Below are positions 17,151-25,393 of a stretch of 27,959 bases of DNA, piece after piece (within the stretch, counting starts at the first letter, position 1; every line of letters starts with the position of its first letter). This DNA comes from Bacteroidota bacterium (lineage in GTDB: Bacteria > Bacteroidota > Bacteroidia > Bacteroidales > UBA1402). The DNA is taken from NCBI GenBank assembly GCA_030706285.1, contig JAUZOU010000008.1, forward strand, positions 1 to 27,959, written 5' to 3'. The position numbers and the translations under genes are program-made. The notes beneath the pieces are model-generated. The model searched no databases, was not told the origin of the DNA, and was given only the letters and a program-made list of their open reading frames with translations.

Positions 17151-18890
17151 TTAATATGAATAATGCCCATTTTTTGCCCCATTCTGCAACGCCGTCAGGG
17201 CTTGCCGGTCAAAGACAGCTCCCGTTGAACGGTAGAAAACGCCGCAGGCATTGTTGTCCGTGCCTCCGTTATCCCAATAGTAGGGCACCATGCCTGCATT
17301 TTTAGCTTTTTCTGTGATGAATTGCAGAAAATAGGCTCTCGATGCCAAGTGGTGAATCAATACATCGCCTGTCAAAGATGAGCGGCGGACAACCGAATAC
17401 TCACCCAGGATCACCGGATACCCTTTGCTGACAAAGTTAGCATTCATTTTGGAAAATTGACTTTGTGCATACGATTCTTGTCCCCAGGAAGAGATACTGC
17501 CGTATTGCTGATAGGGGGATCCCCAGAGGTATTTGGCGCTGGAGCCTGTTTCGCCGCAAAAATCCCAGGGAGAATAATAGTGGACTTCAACCATCAGCCT
17601 GTTCTTGACGGCATCCGCAGCAACGGTCAGGTAGTTGACCGTATAGTCAATGTCCGTATTGTAACCCTGAATGACTAGGGTGCGGTACGCATTTTTCCCG
17701 CCGGTGGAACGTACGGCATTGACAAATGTTTGATTGTAACTTTGTTGAACAGAAATATTTTCGGTGCTCGGAGTACTGTAATTAGCATGCACTTCGTTCG
17801 TCCCAGCAAACATCAAATGCTCGTCATAATTCCGGAAGTAGGTGGCGATCTGTTCCCACAGCGCTTTTTGCATGGCATTGACTTCATCCTGTTTGGCATA
17901 GGTCGGGTTGTTTTCCAGCCAGCCGCCATCCCAGTGAATGTTAAGGATGATGAATAGTTGATGCGTATAGCAATAATCAATGACTTCCTTGACGCGTGCC
18001 AGCCAGAGTGGATTTATCTTGCAGACCGAGGCATCTGAAAGATGGCTGGACCAGGCGCAGGGGAGCCTGATGGCATTGAATCCGGCGGAATAGACCGAAT
18101 CGATGAGGCGTTGGGTTGATTTCGGGTTCCCCCATTTTGTTTCATCATTGGGTACTTCCAGCGAATTACCGAGATTCCACCCTGCATACATGCGCGAAGC
18201 CAATTGCATGGCTGTGCTTTCTACACCGTTTAAATCTGGTGCTGCTGGGTTTGTATTGTAGGATGGGTAAATGAAACCGGACTGTGTAACGGCGATTTGC
18301 ATGACGGGGCCATATTGTGCCTTAACCCTTATGATGGCTGTCCGGTCGGCTCCGGTCTGATTGGAGGTGGCAGTTGCTGAAACGATGTATGTCCCTTTGG
18401 TTCCAACCGTGTTGTTGAACGTCAGCCAGTTGACATTGGTCGAAAGTGACCATTGGCTGGCTGTGGTGGTAATCGCAAACGAAGCACTTCCGCCTGCTTT
18501 TTTAAAACTAAGACTGTCGATGTTGGAAGAGAGCGAGAAAACCGACTGAAATACCAGTATATTGAGAGGCTGAGCATTCCCGGCTGTCAAGGTCAGCGTG
18601 GCAGATCGATTTGCCGTGGCAGCGGATGAAACAATGACGGAGACGGTATCATTTGTCCCTGTGCCTGATGTTGAAGAAAGGCTTATCCAATCAGGTGCCG
18701 GATTGCTCAGGTGCCAGGATGAGGCATCGGTGAGAACAACGAATGATTCGGCACTGCCGTCTGTCTCTATGTAGATGGTATCTCTGCTTACTTGCAGGGC
18801 GTTTCCGTTTTCTTTGCATGAGCCGGCCAGTAAGGCTGTCAGCAATAGCAAAAAAGGGAAAAGGTGCATAAATGGATGACGTTTTTTCAT
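17151..18890 (-). CDS. GH5 endo-glucanase/xyloglucanase-type lipoprotein with two BACON domains
   Basis: 579 aa. The N-terminus has a lipoprotein signal with lipobox LAGSC and lipid-anchor C25. Two BACON domains follow, about 35-117 and 118-206 (paired DWISLSS and NWLTFNN motifs), then a GH5 catalytic domain about 225-570 beginning MYAGWNLGNSLE. The likely acid/base is E366 in GTNEVH and the likely nucleophile is E497 in VILGEYS; NIHWDGGWLEN and VEVHYYSPWDF are further GH5 hallmarks. The domain layout resembles the BACON-GH5_4 endo-xyloglucanase of Bacteroides ovatus, which has one BACON domain. The Asn-Glu is followed by Val, not the more usual Pro. It is downstream of a GH31 gene on the same strand with a 226-base gap in which I see no -7 element. 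GH5 membership is firm; cellulase versus xyloglucanase is not settled. Confidence 0.9.
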   Translation of the reverse strand: MKKRHPFMHLFPFLLLLTALLAGSCKENGNALQVSRDTIYIETDGSAESFVVLTDASSWHLSNPAPDWISLSSTSGTGTNDTVSVIVSSAATANRSATLTLTAGNAQPLNILVFQSVFSLSSNIDSLSFKKAGGSASFAITTTASQWSLSTNVNWLTFNNTVGTKGTYIVSATATSNQTGADRTAIIRVKAQYGPVMQIAVTQSGFIYPSYNTNPAAPDLNGVESTAMQLASRMYAGWNLGNSLEVPNDETKWGNPKSTQRLIDSVYSAGFNAIRLPCAWSSHLSDASVCKINPLWLARVKEVIDYCYTHQLFIILNIHWDGGWLENNPTYAKQDEVNAMQKALWEQIATYFRNYDEHLMFAGTNEVHANYSTPSTENISVQQSYNQTFVNAVRSTGGKNAYRTLVIQGYNTDIDYTVNYLTVAADAVKNRLMVEVHYYSPWDFCGETGSSAKYLWGSPYQQYGSISSWGQESYAQSQFSKMNANFVSKGYPVILGEYSVVRRSSLTGDVLIHHLASRAYFLQFITEKAKNAGMVPYYWDNGGTDNNACGVFYRSTGAVFDRQALTALQNGAKNGHYSY

Positions 18891-19116
18891 ACGATCGCAG
18901 TTGAAAAGTGCTGGTTATAAATATACTGAAAAAAAAGATCACCCATGCGGCAGCCGATTTTTTGATGGATATCAAAGAACAGCGGTCCGTTGATGATGCA
19001 ACCCGACGGTTATGTCGAAAGAAATGCGGATTTCAGCCTTTGCTTTTCTGAATAGATGGATGTGTGTGTTTGTCATGTTGCATGGTGAAATTTGGTTAAG
19101 AAAGCAGTCTTGCTTT

Positions 19117-21963
19117 TCAATCCATGGTCAGTGTTATTTTTTCTCCAGAGTACAAGATTGTTTTTACCTTGTCCGGAGACTTATCGACTCCGGAAGGCTG
19201 TGCCGGATTAACCAGGACAAGGCGCAGGGTGCGTTGGTTTGCCATTCCGGCAAAAGAGCCTTTTCGGTCAGCAATGGTCAGTAAATGAGTGTTGTCATTC
19301 CAATTCAGGCTAATGGTCGCAAAACGGCCTTTCTCGTAATTGTAATTCGTGCCTTCGTCTTCGTACAAGGTAAACTGCCCGTCTTTACCGGCATAGATAT
19401 AGATCGTAAGGTCAGTTTGGGGTTGAACGGTGTTTTGAACCAGCGCTCCGACTGGCAGGATACTACCGGCGCAGACATAGACCGGCATTCGTTCTTGCGG
19501 GGCATCGACAGTCGACCGGCTTCCACCGGCTGTGAATGTTCCGTCATATAGATTATACCAACCCGCACCTTTGGGAAAATAGACGTCTCGATTACGCGTT
19601 TTGTAAGTGTAGACCGGGCAAACCATCAAATCGGGGCCGAATTGGTATTGGTCAGAGATATTGAGGACATTTTCATCGGTTCCGAAATCCATCATGAGCG
19701 GACGCATTATAGTGTAATCGTTGAAATGGCACATGCCGGCGAGTGTATAGATATATGGCATCAGCCGGTATCGTAACTGTGTGTAATACAGCATTTCCTG
19801 ATAGATAGGAGAACCTTCCGGGGCAATGTTCCAAAGTTCCCGGCGGGGAGATTGCCCATGTGTCCGGAACAAAGGAACAAATGCTCCGAACTCATGCCAG
19901 CGCAGGTTCAGCTCACGCCATTCTTTCTGATCTTCCGATCCTTCTTTGGCTCTTTCATAGCGTTTTTCAACACAGAAACCGCCGTTATCCATAGTCCAGT
20001 ACGGATTTCCTGAGATAGAATAATTCATACCCGCAGAAATCTGTGCTTTCAGGTCTTCCCAACGTGTGCCGATGTCTCCACTCCAAATGGCCGCGGCATA
20101 ACGTTGGGAACCAGCATAACCTGAGCGGGTAAGCAAGAACACCCGCTTGTTATTGTCAACACTGCGTTGACCTTCGTAGATTGCCTGGGCATTGACAAGT
20201 CCGTAGGCATTGAAAAACTCGGTGGAAGAACCAAGCGCGGTCGGGTTCATGAGCTTTTTCCGGTAGGCCATGCTTGAATTTGAATAAATATCCGGTTCGG
20301 AAGCATCCATCCACCAGGCATCGATGCCTTTGGAGAAAAGATGTTCGTTGATTTGTTTCCAGTAAAGCTTCCGGGCATCCGGACTGAACGCGTCGTAAAA
20401 CGACCCGAAATAACCGTTGCCGATCCAGTCGCGTATGCTGTCTTTGACGGCTTGCCGGTAAATCCAGCCTTTGCTTGCAAGCTCTTTGTAATGTTGAGTG
20501 TTGCAATAGAATTTGGGCCAGACGGATATCATAATATGTGCGGAAGAATCGTGCACTTCTTTGATCATTGCCTCCGGATCCGGGTAACGGGTGTTGTCAA
20601 AATCATGACTGCCCCAGCTGTTTTCTTTCCAGTAAGACCAATCCTGGACGATATTGTCAATGGGTATTTGGCGGCGTCTGAACTCTCGTAACGTACGAAG
20701 CAGTTCATCCTGCGTTTTATAGCGTTCGCGGCTTTGCCAGAAACCCATGGCCCATTTGGGCATTACCTGCGCTTTACCTGTGATAGACCTGTAACCACTG
20801 ATAATCTGATCGGCTGTTGATCCGTGGATAAAGTAATAGTCGAGCTGTTTGCCCATTTCAGACCAGAATGATAGTTTGTTCTGCTCAGTCTCCGGAACAG
20901 GACTCAGCACCTTCAGACCTATGTATGAGATACCGCCGTCAGGTTTCCATTCCAGACGGAGTTTATGCTTCTGGCCGGCGACCAGTCTTGCCGTAAACTT
21001 GTAGCTATTCGGATTCCAGGCTGTACGCCATCTTTCAGGAACCACCAACGAATCATCCAGATACACTTTGGTGTAACCGGCATAATACAACTTGAAATGG
21101 TATGTGCCGGTTTCAGCTGGTTGAATGTATCCTTTCCACGTTATGGCCGAATTGTCGAATGGAAAATCTTTCGGAAAGTTCTTGACGGTTTCAATGTTTT
21201 CGTAATCGATGGCCGTTTCTTTGCGTTCGACAAAGACATTATCCGGGCTTTTATCAATCGCGTAAGTGGCTGTCAGACCTCCGGATTCTCCGTTTTTATC
21301 ATACAGTCTGAACAAGTCAAGATTAGCATAGTCACGCGGATTACCGAACCGGGTCAACGAATAATTGTCCCAGAGTAGTCCATAATGTTTGTTCGAAACC
21401 AGGAAAGGCACCGATACTTTTGTATTATACTGGTATAGTGTTTCATTTTTACCTTTATAATTAAACTCATCCGACTGATGTTGTCCGAGACCATAAAAGG
21501 CTTCATCCATGGGCGATTCAAAAATCTGGCGATACGTATAGCCTTCATGGCCGTCCATACTGATTGGACTGAATGTTTTTCCGCCTCCTTTTTTTTCCTG
21601 CAACAGGACGTTCCCAGCTGAATCGGTAAAGGTGATGCCTCCAGTAATGGTTGAAACCTGTGCTTTAACGGATGGCGTTTCCAATAAAACGGAATCACCA
21701 TGTCTGGTGGATTTCCATCCGGATTTCAGCGTGTTTACATAGGAACACATCATCCCCGGTGTCAAGCGGTTCTTTTTTGACGGAGAAGCCGTGACGCGAA
21801 TGATGTCGTTTGAGAGAACTTGAAGCTGAATGGTCCTGACATCATATGGTGCAGACTGCTTTAGAGAAATCCGGATGCCATCTTCGGTTTTTTCATACAT
21901 CTTGCTACATCCTGACAAAATAAAGATCAGTAACAGCGCTACAAGGAACTGATGGTTTTTCAT
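19117..21963 (-). CDS. GH31 alpha-xylosidase/alpha-glucosidase lipoprotein with inserted PA14 domain
   Basis: 948 aa. Lipoprotein signal with C19 in ILSGCSK. After the N-terminal beta-sandwich, a PA14 domain is inserted at about 225-355 (GYIQPAETGTYHFKLYYAG), then the GH31 barrel. The nucleophile is D553 in WWMDASEPD and the acid/base D630 in WSGDIGTRW. A PA14 insertion at this place is known from the xyloglucan alpha-xylosidases of Cellvibrio and Bacteroides ovatus, so alpha-xylosidase is the preferred call over alpha-glucosidase. There are few acidic residues just after the lipid-anchored Cys, giving no clear surface-export signal. It is divergent from the GH3 gene across 292 bases and has a good promoter there. 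With GH5 and GH3 it would supply the backbone and xylose-removing activities for xyloglucan. Confidence 0.9.
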   Translation of the reverse strand: MKNHQFLVALLLIFILSGCSKMYEKTEDGIRISLKQSAPYDVRTIQLQVLSNDIIRVTASPSKKNRLTPGMMCSYVNTLKSGWKSTRHGDSVLLETPSVKAQVSTITGGITFTDSAGNVLLQEKKGGGKTFSPISMDGHEGYTYRQIFESPMDEAFYGLGQHQSDEFNYKGKNETLYQYNTKVSVPFLVSNKHYGLLWDNYSLTRFGNPRDYANLDLFRLYDKNGESGGLTATYAIDKSPDNVFVERKETAIDYENIETVKNFPKDFPFDNSAITWKGYIQPAETGTYHFKLYYAGYTKVYLDDSLVVPERWRTAWNPNSYKFTARLVAGQKHKLRLEWKPDGGISYIGLKVLSPVPETEQNKLSFWSEMGKQLDYYFIHGSTADQIISGYRSITGKAQVMPKWAMGFWQSRERYKTQDELLRTLREFRRRQIPIDNIVQDWSYWKENSWGSHDFDNTRYPDPEAMIKEVHDSSAHIMISVWPKFYCNTQHYKELASKGWIYRQAVKDSIRDWIGNGYFGSFYDAFSPDARKLYWKQINEHLFSKGIDAWWMDASEPDIYSNSSMAYRKKLMNPTALGSSTEFFNAYGLVNAQAIYEGQRSVDNNKRVFLLTRSGYAGSQRYAAAIWSGDIGTRWEDLKAQISAGMNYSISGNPYWTMDNGGFCVEKRYERAKEGSEDQKEWRELNLRWHEFGAFVPLFRTHGQSPRRELWNIAPEGSPIYQEMLYYTQLRYRLMPYIYTLAGMCHFNDYTIMRPLMMDFGTDENVLNISDQYQFGPDLMVCPVYTYKTRNRDVYFPKGAGWYNLYDGTFTAGGSRSTVDAPQERMPVYVCAGSILPVGALVQNTVQPQTDLTIYIYAGKDGQFTLYEDEGTNYNYEKGRFATISLNWNDNTHLLTIADRKGSFAGMANQRTLRLVLVNPAQPSGVDKSPDKVKTILYSGEKITLTMD

Positions 21964-22003
21964 GGTTTTTTATTAAAGAAATATGAACTGCCTTTTAACT
22001 CTT

Positions 22004-22035
22004 CAAAAATAGAACAGAAATAGTTGTTAAGCAAC
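22004..22035 (-). promoter_or_regulatory. Promoter of the GH31 gene
   Basis: Read on the minus strand: GTTG (22032-22035), a 20-base spacer, TATTTTTG (22004-22011). The -7 element matches TAnnTTTG fully. It lies about 40 bases before the GH31 start codon. The GTTG-N20 arrangement is the same as at the sirtuin promoter. Confidence 0.6.
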
Positions 22036-22149
22036 GGTAATTGCCATTTGAACAATCAAAAAATGAGGACGGACGGTTATTTGGTTAACTGGACGGGATT
22101 TTTATGAGCACTCTTTTAGTTCGTCCGTTTTTACGTCCGGGATATTTTA

Positions 22150-22157
22150 TACTTTTG
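22150..22157 (+). promoter_or_regulatory. Promoter -7 element for the GH3 gene
   Basis: TACTTTTG matches the Bacteroidetes -7 consensus. No TTG stands 19-21 bases upstream; instead the CGTCCG repeats occupy the -33 region (22122-22139), which would fit an activator-dependent promoter. The predicted leader is about 90 bases. Confidence 0.45.
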
Positions 22158-22255
22158 ACGTGTTCAATTCGTTGATCCGGTTTATAAGGAAAAACACCGA
22201 CGGATTCAAGAAACCATAACGAAAAATCCAACAAAAAGCTGTTTAATTCAATGTC

Positions 22256-24532
22256 ATGAGAAAGATCGGAAGTTTGATGCTCTGTCTAGTTTGTGCCGCC
22301 AGCCTGGCATCTGCGCAAAATAGGCTATTTAACGTTCGTTTAAATCAGGCTGGTACCGATTCAAGTCAAGGTAGCACTTCGGCAAATCCAGGTAACCCAG
22401 TCTATCTGGATGTGACAAAACCCTTGGAAGAAAGGATCGAAGACGCTCTTTCCAGGATGACGCTGGAAGAAAAAGTGGCACTTTGCCATGCACAATCAAA
22501 GTTCAGTTCAACCGGTGTACCCCGGTTGGGCATTCCTGCCGTTTGGATGAGCGATGGCCCTCACGGTGTCCGGGAGGAAATCGGATGGGATACCTGGGAT
22601 GCGGCAGGATGGACCAGTGATTCGTGCACGGCATTTCCTGCGTTGACTTGCCTCGCTGCCACGTTCAACCCGCAACTTTCTTATCGTTATGGTGTATCGA
22701 TTGGAGAAGAAGCTCGTTATCGCGGAAAAGATATACTGCTCGGCCCGGGGGTGAATATTTACCGGACACCACTGAACGGGCGGAATTTTGAATATCTGGG
22801 AGAAGATCCGTATTTAGCAGCCCGTATGGTGGTTCCTTATGTACAGGGCGTTCAAAAAAATGGTGTAGCGGCCTGTGTTAAGCATTTTGCCCTGAATAAC
22901 CAGGAGGAAGAAAGGGGATCCATCAATGTCAATGTCAGTGACCGGGCTTTATATGAAATCTATTTGCCGGCCTTTAAAGCTGCTGTCAAGGAAGGTGGAG
23001 CCTGGTCTGTCATGGGCTCCTACAATCAGTTTAGAGGACAGCACTGTTGCCATAATGATTTATTGCTCAATCAAATATTGAAAAAGGAATGGGAATTTGA
23101 CGGAGTGGTTGTTTCGGATTGGGGCGGCGCTCATGATACCAGACAAGCCGCATTGAACGGACTTGACATCGAAATGGGCAGTTATACGAACGGAATGACC
23201 GGTGGAAAATCCTCAGCTTACGCGAATTATTACCTGGCTCAACCTTTTCTGGATTTGTTGAAACAAGGTGATATGCCGGTTTCTGTGGTTGATAATAAAG
23301 CCAGACGTGTGTTGAGGCTGATCTTCCGGACGAATATGGCTTCGAACCGTTCTTTCGGCCGGTTTACCTGTCCGGAACACAACAAGGTTGCCAGAGAAAT
23401 AGCAGCAGAAGGCATCGTCCTGCTTAAAAACAACCACGCCTTTTTCCCGATTCCTGCCGGAAAATACCGTCGAATCGCCGTGATCGGGGAAAATGCAACC
23501 CGCAGCCTGACGAAAGGTGGCGGTTCCTCCGAGTTGAAAGTAAAACAGGAAGTCTCAGCGCTTGAAGGGTTAAAAGCTCTATACGGTGCTGATCACGTCA
23601 GTTACAGCCTTGGCTATGTGTCCGGAAAATACCAGTGGGGCAAGGAAGACAAGGCTCCGTTGAATCCGGATTCTCTGTTAAGGGTGGCCGTTGAAGTGGC
23701 CCGTCAGGCTGACGTGGTGATTTTTATCGGAGGTCTGAATAAAAATGCTTTTCAAGACTGCGAAGGGCATGACAGAAAAACATATGATCTACCATTCGGC
23801 CAAAATGATTTGATTGCCGCTTTGTCTAAGGTGAATAAGCAACTCGCTGTGGTTCTGGTTAGTGGCAACGCTGTCGCCATGCCATGGCTGAATCAGGTGC
23901 CTGCTGTCGTTCAAGCCTGGTACATGGGTTCGGAAGCAGGCAACGCGTTGGCAGATGTTTTGTCAGGAACGTCCAATCCATCGGGAAAATTGCCTTTTTC
24001 TTACCCGGAAAAGCTGGAGGATACCGGCGTCCATTTTTATGGATCGACGTCTTATCCGGGAGACCATGTGAATGAGTATTACAAAGAAGATATACTGGTT
24101 GGCTATCGTTGGTTCGATACCAAAAAAATCAAACCGCTTTTCCCATTTGGTTATGGCCTTTCTTATACTTCGTTTGCGGTTGGAAAACTGACATCGGATA
24201 AAAAGGACTATACAGGCAACGATACCATCCATCTTTCCGTGACGGTCAGGAATACCGGAAAAGTAGACGGTGCAGAAGTAGTGCAAGTGTATGCCACTCA
24301 AGAGCATCCTTCCGTAGTCCGGCCAGTCAAAGAGCTTAAGGCTTTCAGTAAAGTCTGGTTGAAAGCAGGTGAGACAACCTCCGTGACGCTGGCTATCTAT
24401 ACCGGAGATTTGGCTTATTATGATGAAACTCGTCACGATTGGAAACTGGAACCGGACACGTATATATTGCAGAGTGCCACCTCATCGGCGGAGACAGCTA
24501 TAAAAAGTACAGTACGGGTTCGCTTACATTAA
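22256..24532 (+). CDS. GH3 beta-glucosidase, secreted
   Basis: 758 aa with signal peptide MRKIGSLMLCLVCAASLASA, so exported, probably to the periplasm. The GH3 N-terminal barrel carries WMSDGPHGVRE (about 97-107), KHFALNNQE (209-217) and the nucleophile D288 in VVVSDWGG. The second GH3 domain follows from about 380 (AAEGIVLLKN, GGGSSELK), and the C-terminus ends in a fibronectin-III-like domain (VRNTGKVDGAEVVQVY). These features fit a beta-glucosidase acting on oligosaccharides from a beta-glucan backbone. The gene is divergent from GH31. A two-codon ATG-TCA-TGA at 22251-22259 overlaps the start codon by four bases (ATGA). A long inverted repeat follows directly after the stop codon. Beta-glucosidase is the best call; other GH3 specificities cannot be excluded. 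Confidence 0.92.
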   Translation: MRKIGSLMLCLVCAASLASAQNRLFNVRLNQAGTDSSQGSTSANPGNPVYLDVTKPLEERIEDALSRMTLEEKVALCHAQSKFSSTGVPRLGIPAVWMSDGPHGVREEIGWDTWDAAGWTSDSCTAFPALTCLAATFNPQLSYRYGVSIGEEARYRGKDILLGPGVNIYRTPLNGRNFEYLGEDPYLAARMVVPYVQGVQKNGVAACVKHFALNNQEEERGSINVNVSDRALYEIYLPAFKAAVKEGGAWSVMGSYNQFRGQHCCHNDLLLNQILKKEWEFDGVVVSDWGGAHDTRQAALNGLDIEMGSYTNGMTGGKSSAYANYYLAQPFLDLLKQGDMPVSVVDNKARRVLRLIFRTNMASNRSFGRFTCPEHNKVAREIAAEGIVLLKNNHAFFPIPAGKYRRIAVIGENATRSLTKGGGSSELKVKQEVSALEGLKALYGADHVSYSLGYVSGKYQWGKEDKAPLNPDSLLRVAVEVARQADVVIFIGGLNKNAFQDCEGHDRKTYDLPFGQNDLIAALSKVNKQLAVVLVSGNAVAMPWLNQVPAVVQAWYMGSEAGNALADVLSGTSNPSGKLPFSYPEKLEDTGVHFYGSTSYPGDHVNEYYKEDILVGYRWFDTKKIKPLFPFGYGLSYTSFAVGKLTSDKKDYTGNDTIHLSVTVRNTGKVDGAEVVQVYATQEHPSVVRPVKELKAFSKVWLKAGETTSVTLAIYTGDLAYYDETRHDWKLEPDTYILQSATSSAETAIKSTVRVRLH

Positions 24533-24613
24533 AAAACTGTTGCAAAAGGGAATGTCAACTAAACCGCACATTAACAATCGATTGGCTTATATCTTCTTTT
24601 GCAACAGCTTTTT
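24531..24613. repeat. Long inverted repeat between convergent GH3 and DUF6249-like genes, probable bidirectional terminator
   Basis: CTGTTGCAAAAG (24537-24548) and CTTTTGCAACAG (24596-24607) are perfect 12-base inverted copies. Outside one mismatch, AAAAA (24531-24535) pairs with TTTTT (24609-24613). The loop is 47 bases. The left arm overlaps the GH3 stop codon. The T run on the right and the A run on the left allow termination in both directions, as expected between convergent genes, but the loop is much longer than in a normal terminator. Confidence 0.6.
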
Positions 24614-24649
24614 CAACAGGCTATTGTAACAACAATGAGGTGACCGCTC

Positions 24650-25069
24650 TTATTTCTCCTGTTTTTTGTAGTCTCTCATTTCAATCACAAAGGCGACGAC
24701 GAGGCCAAGACCGCCAAATAGCAGGGTAGAGGCTCCCAGAATAATTTCGCTCATGTCGTTGATCAGGTTTTGTTGTTCAGAATTTGTCTGGAATGTGCCA
24801 TAACATGCATAAGAAATAAAAAAGCCGATTAGCAGTCCAAGACCGATGCCAAGCAGCAGGCACGCAATTTTCAACGTATTGAATGCCGCGTTTTTGGCTG
24901 GCCTGGCATGAATCTTACAGGCTTCTTCCAATGTGGCGGCATCTATGTTTGCCCCGAATTTTTCAATGATAGCCAGCCTCTCTCTCCGGCGGGCGAACAG
25001 TTCAAACATCTTATAGATGCCTAGCGTGATAATCCCGATAATGGCGGGAACCATGATAAAATCCATCAT
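24650..25069 (-). CDS. Small membrane protein, DUF6249-like
   Basis: 139 aa, with hydrophobic segments near residues 1-20, 62-87 and 108-130, and a charged stretch RRRERLAIIEKFGANID after the first helix. The opening MVPAIIGIITLGIYKMFELFARRRERL resembles the DUF6249 membrane proteins that in Bacteroidetes sit next to an ECF sigma factor and a small two-helix partner. Here it is divergent from such a pair across 324 bases, instead of in the same operon. Two adjacent ATG codons are available (ending at 25069 or 25066). Function unknown; a role linked to the sigma factor is inferred from context only. Confidence 0.7.
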   Translation of the reverse strand: MMDFIMVPAIIGIITLGIYKMFELFARRRERLAIIEKFGANIDAATLEEACKIHARPAKNAAFNTLKIACLLLGIGLGLLIGFFISYACYGTFQTNSEQQNLINDMSEIILGASTLLFGGLGLVVAFVIEMRDYKKQEK

Positions 25070-25393
25070 AATCTGTGTTTTTTAACGTGAATTGTTGGTA
25101 ATTGGTTGCTTAGTACGTCAATCTTCGTAACTTGGCTTAGTCGAAATGCCGTTCGCTTCTGCTTCCGTAACTCAGTACAGGTAAGACGTCTCCTGCTCCG
25201 GATGGTTACAGTCTTTTGTTGGATTTTTTTTATGAAAAGAAGCAAGGTTCAAACGGATATTTCTCTATTTTTAGCCATCGAAAGCTGTAAACTTGATCGA
25301 AGAGCAGGCTATTTCAACACATCAGACCATTTCAGTCTAAAAATTGATGATCGTTTTCTGTAACCCGGACGACTCACCTGCGTCTATTTCAAC
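25070..25393. other. Intergenic region between DUF6249-like and sigma factor genes
   Basis: A 324-base divergent gap with no convincing gene. An 85-codon open frame at 25106-25363 has unusual, Cys- and Ser-rich composition and no family look. I see no full TAnnTTTG element for either gene; the nearest is TATTTTTA at 25266-25273. Two imperfect direct copies, CTTCGTAACT at 25123-25132 and CTTCCGTAACT at 25162-25172, may be noise or part of a non-standard promoter, such as one read by the adjacent ECF sigma factor itself. Confidence 0.4.

Larger units (their letters stand above)
21964..22255. promoter_or_regulatory. Divergent regulatory region between GH31 and GH3 genes
   Basis: A 292-base gap that drives GH31 leftward and GH3 rightward. 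Besides the two promoters listed separately, it holds GGACGG at 22071-22076 and 22091-22096, exactly 20 bases apart on the same strand, and CGTCCG at 22122-22127 and 22134-22139, 12 bases apart in the opposite orientation. An extra GGACG overlaps the first copy at 22067. Direct repeats two helical turns apart are typical of AraC-family operators, and the window encodes one AraC-type HTCS. Operator function is inference. Confidence 0.45.

Noticed and set aside
18691..18975. 94-codon minus-strand frame overlapping the GH5 start
   Set aside because: Its first third is hydrophobic but the rest is a frame-shifted reading of the GH5 BACON region; the GH5 lipoprotein start is clear.
19099..19116. 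AAAGCA/TGCTTT hairpin after the GH31 stop as a terminator
   Set aside because: Six-base stem without a following T run in the GH31 direction; too weak to support.
23963..24436. 157-codon minus-strand frame inside the GH3 gene
   Set aside because: Antisense to the conserved GH3 C-terminal domains; composition is irregular and no motif is seen.
25106..25363. 85-codon frame upstream of the sigma factor
   Set aside because: No recognisable domain, odd composition and no promoter or start context; more likely non-coding leader.
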